A stretch of 64,000 nucleotides of DNA. It comes from Bifidobacterium sp. ESL0728 (GTDB lineage Bacteria > Actinomycetota > Actinomycetes > Actinomycetales > Bifidobacteriaceae). The stretch's first letter is position 1. Each line of letters begins with the position of its first letter. The stretch covers positions 1,798,001-1,862,000 of the forward strand of contig NZ_CP113925.1 of NCBI RefSeq assembly GCF_029392015.1. Reading direction: 5' to 3'. The notes beneath the pieces are model-generated. The model was not told where the DNA came from and did not search any database. It saw only the letters and a program-made list of their open reading frames with translations. The position numbers were made by a program, and so were the translations under genes. This document shows, in pieces, positions 43,315 through 51,466 of the stretch.

Positions 43315-43384
43315 ACAAGTCGGCAAATAGGTTTTTCGAATTGGCGGAATTACGTCGTTCTCGATTTGCTATTTGCCGACTTGT
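43315..43384. repeat. Long inverted repeat upstream of glnA
   Basis: ACAAGTCGGCAAATAG (43315-43330) is exactly complementary to CTATTTGCCGACTTGT (43369-43384) across a 38-base spacer. It lies between the pgmB stop (43400) and the glnA start. It could be a pgmB terminator or a control element for glnA; no T-tract follows. Confidence 0.75.
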
Positions 43385-43399
43385 GATTTCCCTGCGAAC

Positions 43400-44056
43400 T
43401 CAGCGACGTTCCCAAGCCTGTTCAATCTCGTCGAAACGCAAGGCCGTGGTATTGGCTACCAGCAGCTTGGCATGGCCAAGCTCCTGCGGACTGCCGACGC
43501 CTACCGAAAACGCTCCGGCGGCGTTGATGGCGGTGATGCCCGCGACGGAATCCTCCAAGCCCACGCAATCGTTGGGATCGACGCCGATTTCAGCAGCCGC
43601 TTCCAGAAAAATATCGGGAGCTGGCTTGCCGGCGGCCACCTTGCTCGGATCGGCAATCGCGTCAAACGTATCAGAAAGTCCAAGCTTCTCAAGGATAAAC
43701 GGGCCGTTCATGCTCGCCGAGGCCAGCGAAAGCTTCACGCCATGCCGTTTCATCTGCGCAATCAATTCAGGAATTCCCGGCAGGATATCGGCCGAAGTCA
43801 GCCCAGAAAGCAGCCCGCGATAAGCCTCGTTCTTTTCCGCGGCGAGCGCGTCGAACTCGCCCTGCGGAACGGTGACATCGAGATAGTTCAGGATCACCTT
43901 GAGAGAGTCGACGCGGCTGACGCCCTTGGTCTTTTCCTCCAGCTCGTCGGGAAGCTCGCGGTCGAAATGGTCCTTGACCAGCTTGTGCCAGGCCTGAAAA
44001 TGGTAAACAGCGGTATCGGCGATCACGCCGTCCAAATCAAAAAGTGCACCTTTCAT
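43400..44056 (-). CDS. pgmB: Beta-phosphoglucomutase-like HAD protein
   Basis: This HAD-superfamily enzyme probably converts beta-glucose-1-phosphate to glucose-6-phosphate, as in maltose or trehalose phosphorolysis. The 218 residues start with ALFDLDGVIADTAVYH (nucleophile and acid/base Asp), the cap has KGVSRVDSLKVIL matching the beta-PGM signature, and LASASMNG and GLEDSVAGI follow. No phosphorylase gene is nearby to confirm the pathway. The substrate is therefore probable rather than certain. ATG at 44056. Confidence 0.88.
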   Translation of the reverse strand: MKGALFDLDGVIADTAVYHFQAWHKLVKDHFDRELPDELEEKTKGVSRVDSLKVILNYLDVTVPQGEFDALAAEKNEAYRGLLSGLTSADILPGIPELIAQMKRHGVKLSLASASMNGPFILEKLGLSDTFDAIADPSKVAAGKPAPDIFLEAAAEIGVDPNDCVGLEDSVAGITAINAAGAFSVGVGSPQELGHAKLLVANTTALRFDEIEQAWERR

Positions 44057-44296
44057 CGGCTTTCCTCATTTCTCTTCGCTCCTGCAATGCTTACGTTCAT
44101 TAAAGCATCATATCCATCCCGAAAATATTTGCATTGCCTATTGCTATTGTATTGCGATAAGAGGATTTCCAAGTACAACTAACCCGTCTTGAAAATCTAT
44201 ATTACGTAATGGCTTGCCGACTGGATTAAACCCCTTACCTAGAAATCCACTTTGTAAATCGAATCTGCAAAGCTGCGCTGTCTGGCGAAGCCAAGA

Positions 44297-45025
44297 CTAC
44301 TCCCGTCCAACAACCGCGAGCGCTTCCTTAAGCGTGAAGGCATGGGCGTAAAGCGACTTGCCGAGAATCGCCGCATCGACGCCGACGCTTTCGAGCTTCG
44401 CAACGGCGCGGATATCATCGAGGCTGGAAATACCGCCGGAAGCGGTGACGTGGGCCGGGGTGCGTTCGGCGACCTCGCGCAGCAACGTAAGGTTCGGCCC
44501 GTCCATCATGCCGTCGTGGGCGACGTCGGTGACCACGTAACGCCGGCAGCCGGCCTTATCGAGCGCGGCCATGGTTTCGAAGAGGTCGCCGCCCTTGCTG
44601 GTCCAGCCACGGCCGGCCAAGGTGTGGCCTTTGACGTCCAGGCTGATGGCCACTTTGTCGCCGTACTTTTTGATGATTTTGGCGGTCCACTCCGGGTTTT
44701 CCAACGCTGCGGTGCCGATGTTGACACGCGCGGCACCGGCCTCGAACACCGCTTCGAGACTGGCATCGTCGCGAATGCCTCCGCTCATTTCGATTTGGAC
44801 CTTGTCACCAAGTTTTTCGCCGATCTCGCGCAGCTTCGCGCGGTTGTCGCCGGTGCCGAACGCGGCGTCGAGATCCACCAAATGAATCCAAGTCGCACCC
44901 TCGTCGAACCATGTCTGCGCCGCCTCGTACGGACTGCCGTAATCGGTTTCGGACCCGGATTTGCCTTGACGCAAACGCACTGCCTTGCCGCCTCGGACGT
45001 CAACAGCCGGAAGCAATGTCAGCAT
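44297..45025 (-). CDS. hisA: Phosphoribosyl isomerase (HisA/PriA)
   Basis: This TIM-barrel enzyme isomerises ProFAR to PRFAR in histidine synthesis. In actinobacteria the PriA form also does the TrpF reaction. The 242 residues show [18 protein letters not shown] with the first catalytic Asp, EMSGGIRDD, and [13 protein letters not shown] with the second Asp. ATG at 45025 follows AAAGGAG, which is stronger than the upstream ATG at 45067. Whether it is bifunctional cannot be told here. It is part of a loosely spaced his group. Confidence 0.94.
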   Translation of the reverse strand: MLTLLPAVDVRGGKAVRLRQGKSGSETDYGSPYEAAQTWFDEGATWIHLVDLDAAFGTGDNRAKLREIGEKLGDKVQIEMSGGIRDDASLEAVFEAGAARVNIGTAALENPEWTAKIIKKYGDKVAISLDVKGHTLAGRGWTSKGGDLFETMAALDKAGCRRYVVTDVAHDGMMDGPNLTLLREVAERTPAHVTASGGISSLDDIRAVAKLESVGVDAAILGKSLYAHAFTLKEALAVVGRE

Positions 45026-45169
45026 GTCTTCTCCTTTGAATTGAAACGCTAATTTCTGAATCATCAATCAATACGTAATACATATTGTCAAAACTCTGTT
45101 AAAACCAACTGCCGCGCTTATCCGCAACGCTGCCATGTCGGAAAATCAGGATTCCGCAATGTCTTAAGC

Positions 45170-45868
45170 CTACAGCGTCGCCGCCCAGTTCTTGAGCAGC
45201 TGCGCGCCAGCCTCCCCGGATTTCTCGGGATGGAACTGGGTGGCCGAAAGCGGGCCGCGCTCGTAGGACGCCACGAAATGGCTGCGTCCGTAATCGCAGA
45301 ATCCCACCTTTTGCGTTTTCACCTCATCGATGGAGGACTGCGCATGGCCCTGATACCCGCCTGTTCCGGGAGCTGCATTATTCGCCGTCATTACAGGGTT
45401 TTCGGGAATGGAAGCGGTCATTGCGGCATACGAATGCACGAAATAGAATCGTTGGTCTTCAAGCCCATGCAAAATCACGGAACCGTCGGGAGCGCTGATC
45501 GTGTCCCAGCCCATGTGCGGCACCACGTCGGCGTCAAGAAGATCCACGCTTCCGTCGATCACGCCGAGACCCTTTGCCGCCTCGCCGCCTTCCGTGCCCT
45601 GCGAAAACATGATCTGCAGGCCAACACACACGCCGAGCACCGGCCGTCCCGCCTTCAGACGTTCGAGAATGATCTGATCGCCGCCCACGGCCTTGAGGCC
45701 GTCCATACATGCCGCGAACGCTCCGACGCCGGGCACCACCAGCCCATCGGCTTCAAGTGCTTGACGGCGGTTACTGGTCAGCGTCGGCTCAAGCCCGATA
45801 TGGGCGAGCGCACGCATCATCGAGCGCACGTTGCCGAAACCATAATCGAACACCACCACTGCGGTCAT
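45170..45868 (-). CDS. hisH: Imidazole glycerol phosphate synthase, glutaminase subunit
   Basis: HisH releases ammonia from glutamine for HisF. The 232 residues contain DYGFGNVRSMMRAL, the nucleophile Cys in LGVCVGLQIMF and the FHPEKSGE His/Glu. It has an insert of about 20 residues (ASIPENPVMTANNAAPGTG) between the YFVHSY block and the C-terminus. ATG at 45868 follows GGGGAA. The partner hisF is not in this window. Confidence 0.94.
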   Translation of the reverse strand: MTAVVVFDYGFGNVRSMMRALAHIGLEPTLTSNRRQALEADGLVVPGVGAFAACMDGLKAVGGDQIILERLKAGRPVLGVCVGLQIMFSQGTEGGEAAKGLGVIDGSVDLLDADVVPHMGWDTISAPDGSVILHGLEDQRFYFVHSYAAMTASIPENPVMTANNAAPGTGGYQGHAQSSIDEVKTQKVGFCDYGRSHFVASYERGPLSATQFHPEKSGEAGAQLLKNWAATL

Positions 45869-46184
45869 TGCCTGTTCCCCATTTCCCTCGATTTTGCCTC
45901 TTCGTTTGTTTCGTAGGTTTGTTGTGTGAACCTGTTCCCTACGTTTGTCTGGATAATCTAAGTATCGTCTGGATTCGCGCAACCTATCGAAATCATTCAC
46001 CATACGATATGGAATCATCCAAAAAGTGCTTTACTGGCACAATTCCGCTCGCAAAATTTTCTTCAAGAAAATGCATACGATATCCCAAAGGAATAATTCA
46101 GGGGAATACGGCAAACACAAACTTGCGTTTCGTCTTGCCGCCTTCACGCCGAAATCACCAAACCGCTTTTGAACGAACCGCCGC

Positions 46185-47141
46185 TTACTGAATGCTGGGT
46201 TTGCCACGCCCGCGCGAGCGCGTATGGTCCGCAATCACGCCGAAGGCCTTCTTGCGGTCGAAATCAGCGGTTGCCACCACATGCATGCCTTGCTCCTTGA
46301 GCTCGGCGACATCGGTAATGCCAAGCATCAGGTCTTCAACGCAGCGAGGTGTGGTGGTGAAAAGCACGGGCGGAGCGAACTGCTGGCCCGGCTCACCGGC
46401 CATGTAGAGCGTGGAAACGAGCTTGTCGGCACGATTGACCGAAAGCACGGCCGGCATGCCATTGACCACGCTCGTGAGATCTTTTGCGGCACCTTCCGGA
46501 GCGTCGCCATCGAGATTGTGCAGAATCGCCACGGCCCCGTTTTCATCGGCCAAGCAATCGGCCGAAATATCCGCGATCTGGCAGAAAGCTGCAAGCAAAT
46601 CCGCCGAAATCAGCCTGGTGATCAGCATAGCCACCTTGGCACGGTTGCCGATAAGCCCTTCGAGTTCCTCGTCGAAGTCCATCTGATCAAGTTCATCGGT
46701 AATTTTGCGATCGGAGAGTTCGGAGGCGTCGCCCGCGCCGTTTATACCGGAATTTGCGTTCGGCTGCTGGCTGACATCGCCGCCTGAGATATTGCCGGCT
46801 GTGCCCTCACCAAAAGCCTTGCCACCTACGCCGGAATCGTTGGAACCATCGGAGGCCTTATCGTCCGAATTCTTGCCGTCCGTATCGTCCGCGAATTCCT
46901 TTTCGAAATCTGCCAGCGCTTCCTCAAGCTCTTCGTCGCTGAACAGTCCGCCGTTCTCGCTACTTGAATCGTCGGAACCATTGGACCCACTCATATTACC
47001 TGAGCCGTTGCCTTTACCGAAACCATTGAGATTGTTGGCATTATTGGCATTATTGGCATTGTCGAACCCATTGGTGTTGTCACCACCACTAAAATTTTTG
47101 AAATCGTCGTTTTGTTCATCATCATCGCGACGTTCACTCAT
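46185..47141 (-). CDS. Acidic protein of unknown function in his cluster
   Basis: I do not recognise a firm family. The roughly 318-residue product has an N-terminal 170 residues rich in Asp, Glu, Asn, Gly and Ser, with an Asn-Ala-Asn repeat run near residue 30 and no hydrophobic core. A folded C-terminal half follows (about 165-318), with patterns such as VLSVNRADKLVSTLYMAG that resemble the SseB-like N-terminal domain. It has no membrane segment. Its ATG overlaps the hisB stop by one base (TGATG), so it is translated with hisB, but the next his gene (hisH) is 316 bases away. A link to histidine synthesis is suggested only by position. Confidence 0.7.
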   Translation of the reverse strand: MSERRDDDEQNDDFKNFSGGDNTNGFDNANNANNANNLNGFGKGNGSGNMSGSNGSDDSSSENGGLFSDEELEEALADFEKEFADDTDGKNSDDKASDGSNDSGVGGKAFGEGTAGNISGGDVSQQPNANSGINGAGDASELSDRKITDELDQMDFDEELEGLIGNRAKVAMLITRLISADLLAAFCQIADISADCLADENGAVAILHNLDGDAPEGAAKDLTSVVNGMPAVLSVNRADKLVSTLYMAGEPGQQFAPPVLFTTTPRCVEDLMLGITDVAELKEQGMHVVATADFDRKKAFGVIADHTRSRGRGKPSIQ

Positions 47142-47743
47142 CACAGCGCTCCCTTCGTGCTGGGAATGATGCCGGCGATACGTGGGTCGGGTTCGACGGC
47201 GAAACGCAAGGCACGTGCCAATGCCTTGAACTCGGCTTCGGCGATATGATGCGGGTCGCGGCCGGCGAGCACCGTCATATGCAGGCAGAGGTCAGCGTGG
47301 AAGGCGATGGATTCCATGACGTGACGGACCAGCGAACCGGTGAAATGCCCGCCGATCATGGCGTATTCGAAGCCTGCCGGCTCGCCGGTGCATACGGCAT
47401 ACGGCCGGCCGGAAATGTCGACCACGGCACGGGCAAGCGCCTCGTCAAGCGGCACGGTGGCGTCGGCGAACCGGCGGATGCCGCGCTTGTCGCCCAGCGC
47501 CTGCTTCAGCGCCTCGCCGAAGACAATGGCGGTGTCTTCCACGGTGTGGTGCACGTCAATGTCGGTGTCACCGCTCGCGCGAATTTTGAGGTCGATCAGC
47601 GAATGCTTGCCGAGCGCGGTCATCATGTGGTTGTAGAAGGGCACCGTCGTCTCGATGTCGGTTTTGCCGGTGCCGTCGAGATTCAGGCTCAGCTCGACCT
47701 TGGACTCGCTGGTCTCGCGCACTATTGTCGCCGTTCTTGCCAT
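47141..47743 (-). CDS. hisB: Imidazoleglycerol-phosphate dehydratase
   Basis: HisB dehydrates imidazoleglycerol phosphate in histidine synthesis. This is the monofunctional form (200 residues, no phosphatase domain), with the metal-binding His clusters [18 protein letters not shown]-type ([12 protein letters not shown]), and [19 protein letters not shown] at 47743 follows AAAGGAG. It overlaps the next gene by one base. A palindrome lies 76-109 bases upstream. Confidence 0.96.
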   Translation of the reverse strand: MARTATIVRETSESKVELSLNLDGTGKTDIETTVPFYNHMMTALGKHSLIDLKIRASGDTDIDVHHTVEDTAIVFGEALKQALGDKRGIRRFADATVPLDEALARAVVDISGRPYAVCTGEPAGFEYAMIGGHFTGSLVRHVMESIAFHADLCLHMTVLAGRDPHHIAEAEFKALARALRFAVEPDPRIAGIIPSTKGAL

Positions 47744-47818
47744 ACCCGCTCCTTTATCCCTGTTCATATACATTTCAAGACTTCTACCATCATAATTCAT
47801 CGCGAAGTCAAGCGAAAA

Positions 47819-47852
47819 TTTCCCATATGTATCACAGATTTCATATGGGAAA
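47819..47852. repeat. Inverted repeat upstream of hisB
   Basis: TTTCCCATATG (47819-47829) is exactly complementary to CATATGGGAAA (47842-47852) across 12 bases. It lies between the hisC stop (47911) and the hisB start (47743). It is a candidate operator or a terminator for hisC; no strong T-tract follows on the minus strand. Confidence 0.7.
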
Positions 47853-47910
47853 TGAATTCTTTATGACATGAATCAGGGTTCGTGCGTATTGTCAGGAAAC
47901 CTAATAACCA

Positions 47911-49074
47911 CTATTCGTTTTCGAGCTGCGCCAAGACCTCCGTCAACGCTTCGCGGAAACGGGCCATCTCCTCGTCGGTGCCCATGCACACACGCAACCA
48001 GCCGTCTGGGCCGACCACGCGAATCAGCACGCCGCGTTTCAGAAGCTCGTCGAAAATGCGGTCGCGGTCTTCGAAGGAACCGCCGAAGAGCACGAAGTTG
48101 GACTGCGAATCGGCGACTTGTAGCGGCTTGCCGTGCCAGGCCTGCGTTTTGAGCCACGCAGCGGTGGCCTCACGGGTTTCGCGCAGATGTTTCACCTGAC
48201 TCAGCTGCTCATCGGTGTGCTTGAACGCTGCGAGCGCCGTGGCCTGCGTGACGGCGGAAAGATGGTAAGGCATGCGCACGATACGCACGCAGTCGATGAT
48301 GCCTTGGTCGGCGGCCAAATAGCCCACGCGCGCACCTGCGAAGGCGAACGCCTTGCTCATCGTGCGGCTTACGGCGAGGTTCGGGTAACCAGCCAACAGT
48401 TCCAGCGCTGTTGGCGTGCCGGGAGTACGGAATTCGATATAGGCCTCGTCCACCACGACCACGGGGTGTACGCCTTCTGCCGCCCCATCAACCTTGGCGT
48501 TTTGCGCGGCTTTCAGCACCGCTTCCAGCTGATCCATCGGCAAGATGGTGCCGGTCGGGTTGTTCGGACTGGTCAAGAGGATAATCGACGGCTGTTCGCG
48601 GTCGATGGCGTCCAGCAAAGCCTCAAGATTCAGCGAGAAATCAGCGTTACGCTTCACCGTGATCCACTTGGTAAACGTGTCACGTGCATATTCGGGATAC
48701 ATGGAATAGGTCGGATCGGCGCCCAACGCCTTGCGTCCCGGTCCACCAAACGCCTGGAACAGCTGAAGCATGATCTCGTTGCTGCCGTTGGCGCCCCACA
48801 ACTGCTCGACGCCGAGTTTCACGCCGGATTCGCGTGCAAGATAGTCCGAAAACGCCTGACGCAGCTTGGTGTGCTCACGGTCAGGGTAACGGTTGAGCGT
48901 CGGGGCGATCTTACGCACATCTTCGGCGATCTGATCAACGACATCCGGCGCGGGCTGATACGGATTTTCGTTGACGTTCAGGCACACCGGCACGTCAAGC
49001 TGCGGCGCCCCATAAGGAACCTCCCCGATGAGGTCGTTGCGCAGCGGCAGATCCTGTGGAATCGAATTGGTCAT
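47911..49074 (-). CDS. hisC: Histidinol-phosphate aminotransferase
   Basis: HisC is a PLP-dependent enzyme that makes histidinol phosphate. The 387 residues show LNVNENPY near the N-terminus, SPNNPTGT, VVVDEAYIEF, the PLP Lys in SRTMSKAFAFAG, and the terminal Arg region GPDGWLRVCMG. ATG at 49074 follows AAGGGAAGAG. The open frame continues for 75 codons upstream through a tandem-repeat region that is not coding. Confidence 0.95.
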   Translation of the reverse strand: MTNSIPQDLPLRNDLIGEVPYGAPQLDVPVCLNVNENPYQPAPDVVDQIAEDVRKIAPTLNRYPDREHTKLRQAFSDYLARESGVKLGVEQLWGANGSNEIMLQLFQAFGGPGRKALGADPTYSMYPEYARDTFTKWITVKRNADFSLNLEALLDAIDREQPSIILLTSPNNPTGTILPMDQLEAVLKAAQNAKVDGAAEGVHPVVVVDEAYIEFRTPGTPTALELLAGYPNLAVSRTMSKAFAFAGARVGYLAADQGIIDCVRIVRMPYHLSAVTQATALAAFKHTDEQLSQVKHLRETREATAAWLKTQAWHGKPLQVADSQSNFVLFGGSFEDRDRIFDELLKRGVLIRVVGPDGWLRVCMGTDEEMARFREALTEVLAQLENE

Positions 49075-49127
49075 CTTGCTCTTCCCTTCATTTCGACAAT
49101 GTTCTGTTTCCAGCATCCGGTACCAGC

Positions 49128-49265
49128 CATGCAAGAAAACGGCACTGAACCACTCTAAATGACCATTTTCTAGCATCTTACCGACTTCATGGCAAAAAGT
49201 GCTCACTGAGCAGCTGAAATGAACACTTTTCTGCATCTCATCGCACTTCATGTTGGAAAAACGGC
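49128..49265. repeat. Degenerate ~60-bp tandem repeat upstream of hisC
   Basis: Two units of about 60 and 61 bases start with CATG at 49128 and 49188, and a partial third starts at 49249. Each has the order A-rich block, CACTGA, AAATGA, CTTTTCT/ATTTTCT, GCATCT, CCGACTT/GCACTT. A partial earlier unit lies at about 49090-49127. The region is between a GNAT gene and hisC. Confidence 0.7.
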
Positions 49266-49279
49266 CACCAACCTCATTC

Positions 49280-49678
49280 CTAGAACGGCCGTCCGGCAAT
49301 CATGAATGCGTTGTCGGCATGGCGGAAACCTATGCGGGGATAAACATTGCATTGCTTTTCTGCCGCCAGCAGCACCAACGACACATCCGGCCCAATCGTA
49401 CTGCGAACGCCGTCAACCAGTTTTCGGCCGATACCCTGACGTTGGCAATCCCTGTCGACTGCCAAATCCGAAAGATAACAGGCATAGCTGAAATCGGTCA
49501 GGGCACGTGCCACGCCAACAAGACGTCCGCCATCCCACGCCGTCCATAAGACATCGACATTGTCGAGTATTTCCTGCAACCTGGCCAAATCCTTGGTCGG
49601 GCGATGGATTCCGGATCGATCGAACACAGAAGCAAGTTGCTCGGCAGTGATGCTCCGTTCATGTGCGTAGGCGATCAT
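49280..49678 (-). CDS. GNAT-family N-acetyltransferase
   Basis: This small GNAT protein (132 residues) has the acetyl-CoA site as LSDLAVDRDCQRQGIGRKLVDGV (motif A) and a C-terminal NVYPRIGFRHADNAF, close to the YjdJ/ElaA-like single-domain type. The substrate is unknown. It sits 81 bases after hisD and 205 before hisC, between two his genes. ATG at 49678. No evidence connects it to histidine metabolism beyond the location. Confidence 0.88.
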   Translation of the reverse strand: MIAYAHERSITAEQLASVFDRSGIHRPTKDLARLQEILDNVDVLWTAWDGGRLVGVARALTDFSYACYLSDLAVDRDCQRQGIGRKLVDGVRSTIGPDVSLVLLAAEKQCNVYPRIGFRHADNAFMIAGRPF

Positions 49679-49759
49679 ATCCGGTTTCCTCCCGATAATT
49701 TCAATAGCCTCGGGGTCAGCGGTTTCAGACCGCCGAGACCGAAGCCGAAACGAACCAGG

Positions 49760-51142
49760 CTACTTGCGCAGGCCGGCCTTGCGCTCCTGCTCCTTCAACG
49801 TGGCCTTGTCGTACGGGTCGTCGACGAAGCGGCTCAGCACGCACTCGCCGTGGGCCGGCAGATCCTCGGAGACGGCGAAGGCATTGATCAGCGATGCCAG
49901 AGGCTTCAAGCCCTGCTCGTCGTATTCGATGACCTCGACCGGCTTCATGAAGGTGTGCACGCCGAGACCGCAGGCGAAGCGGGCGGTGCCGCCGGTGGGC
50001 AGCACGTGGTTGGAACCGGACATGTAATCGCCCAGCGGAACCGGCGAATACGGACCGCGGAAGATGGCGCCGGCGTTCTTGATGCGCGGCACGACCTCGT
50101 CCGGGTTCTCGGTCTGAATCTCCAAGTGCTCGGCAGCATAGGCGTTGGCGGCATCGACCGACTGATCCAAGCCGTCGGTCAAAATGATGCCGGACTGGCG
50201 GCCGGTGAGCGACGTGGCGACGCGCGTATGGGACATCGTCTTCGGAACTCGGTAATCGAGGCTTTCCTGCACCTTCTTGGCCAGCTCCTCGCTGTCGGTG
50301 ATCAGGACGGAACCGGCGAGCTCGTCGTGCTCGGCCTGGCCGATCAGATCGGCGGCCACCCAGCTCGGGTTGGCGGTCTTGTCAGCCAGAATCGCGATTT
50401 CGGTGGGCCCTGCGACCGCGTCGATGCCGACGATACCGGAGACCATGCTCTTGGCCGTGGCCACGAAGATGTTGCCAGGGCCGGTGATCTTATCGACCGG
50501 TTCGCACAGCACTTCGCCGTCCTGCGGCTCCGAACCGTTGGCGCCGTAAGCGAACATGGCGACGGCCTGTGCCCCGCCGACCGCATAGACCTCGTCGACG
50601 CCCAAAATGGCGCAGGTGGCGAGGATGGTCTTGTTAGGCAAGCCGTCGTTGTCGGCGCTCGGAGGCGTGGCGATGGCTAGAGACGAAACGCCGGCGACCT
50701 GCGCCGGTACGGCGTTCATAATCACGGAAGTCGGGTAGACGGCCTTGCCGCCGGGCACATACAGGCCGACGCGCTCAATCGGCACCCAGCGTTCGGCGAC
50801 ACGTGCGCCTTCTGCCAGGTCGGTATAGAAGTCCTTCGGCACCTGCGAGGCGCAGACCTTGCGGATACGACGCACCGATTCCTCGATGGCGGCGCGGACC
50901 TCAGGGTCAAGCTCTTCGAGCGCACTTTGCATGGCCTCAGCAGGCACACGCAGATGGTGCGGGCGAATATGATCGAATTTCTCCTCGAAATCACGCAAGG
51001 CCGCTGCTCCACGGGCCTTGACGTCATCGAGAATGGGGCGCACAGCGCTGCTGGCTTCGTTCGTGCCCATTTCGGCACGAGGCATGGCCTCAAGCATTTG
51101 CGCACGGGTGAGGCGCTTTCCGCGCAGATCGATAATTCGCAT
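49760..51142 (-). CDS. hisD: Histidinol dehydrogenase
   Basis: HisD performs the last two NAD-dependent oxidations to L-histidine with a zinc ion. The 460 residues contain VGLYVPGGKAVYPTSVIM, KITGPGNIFVATAK, GPTEIAILAD and QAEHDELAGSVL, with the catalytic His and Glu near the middle. ATG at 51142 matches the family start (MRIIDLRG); a nearby ATG at 51157 is possible. The frame stays open upstream for about 99 codons through a Cys-rich stretch made by tandem repeats, discussed separately. Confidence 0.95.
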   Translation of the reverse strand: MRIIDLRGKRLTRAQMLEAMPRAEMGTNEASSAVRPILDDVKARGAAALRDFEEKFDHIRPHHLRVPAEAMQSALEELDPEVRAAIEESVRRIRKVCASQVPKDFYTDLAEGARVAERWVPIERVGLYVPGGKAVYPTSVIMNAVPAQVAGVSSLAIATPPSADNDGLPNKTILATCAILGVDEVYAVGGAQAVAMFAYGANGSEPQDGEVLCEPVDKITGPGNIFVATAKSMVSGIVGIDAVAGPTEIAILADKTANPSWVAADLIGQAEHDELAGSVLITDSEELAKKVQESLDYRVPKTMSHTRVATSLTGRQSGIILTDGLDQSVDAANAYAAEHLEIQTENPDEVVPRIKNAGAIFRGPYSPVPLGDYMSGSNHVLPTGGTARFACGLGVHTFMKPVEVIEYDEQGLKPLASLINAFAVSEDLPAHGECVLSRFVDDPYDKATLKEQERKAGLRK

Positions 51143-51228
51143 GGTGTTATTTTCCATGTTTTCTATCGTATTCGGCACGATGCATCGGTATGAGATACAA
51201 CTCACATTCTGAGACCAATTGCCCATTT

Positions 51229-51460
51229 GCCATATTGCGTCTGCGACGCAATGGAATCCCCCACCGTCGCAAACACAACCAATCATTGCAAATACGACGG
51301 ATCTAAACCAAAAACCGTCACAAACGCAACCACCGATTGCAAATGAGACGCAAACCAGGTCAAGAACATCGCATTTGCAATCATTCACTGCATCTGCGAC
51401 GCAATTGCATTCCTCACCGTCGCATTTGCAACCAACCATTGCACCTGCGACGCAAACAAG
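51229..51460. repeat. Degenerate ~50-bp tandem repeat upstream of hisD
   Basis: Four units start at 51263, 51314, 51368 and 51416 (lengths 51, 54, 48 and about 45 bases), each with a GTCGCAAAY/GTCGCATTT block, a CAACC block, ATTGCAAAT/CTGCATCT and CGACG. A partial unit is at 51229-51262, which contains TTGCGTCTGCGACGCAA, a 7-base palindrome around TGC. All unit lengths are multiples of three and leave a minus-strand frame open into hisD. Confidence 0.75.
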
Positions 51461-51466
51461 CCCGGC

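Noticed and set aside
51143..51439. N-terminal Cys-rich extension of hisD
   Set aside because: Not accepted as part of HisD because the family start is at 51142 and the extension comes from tandem repeats; kept as a finding only.
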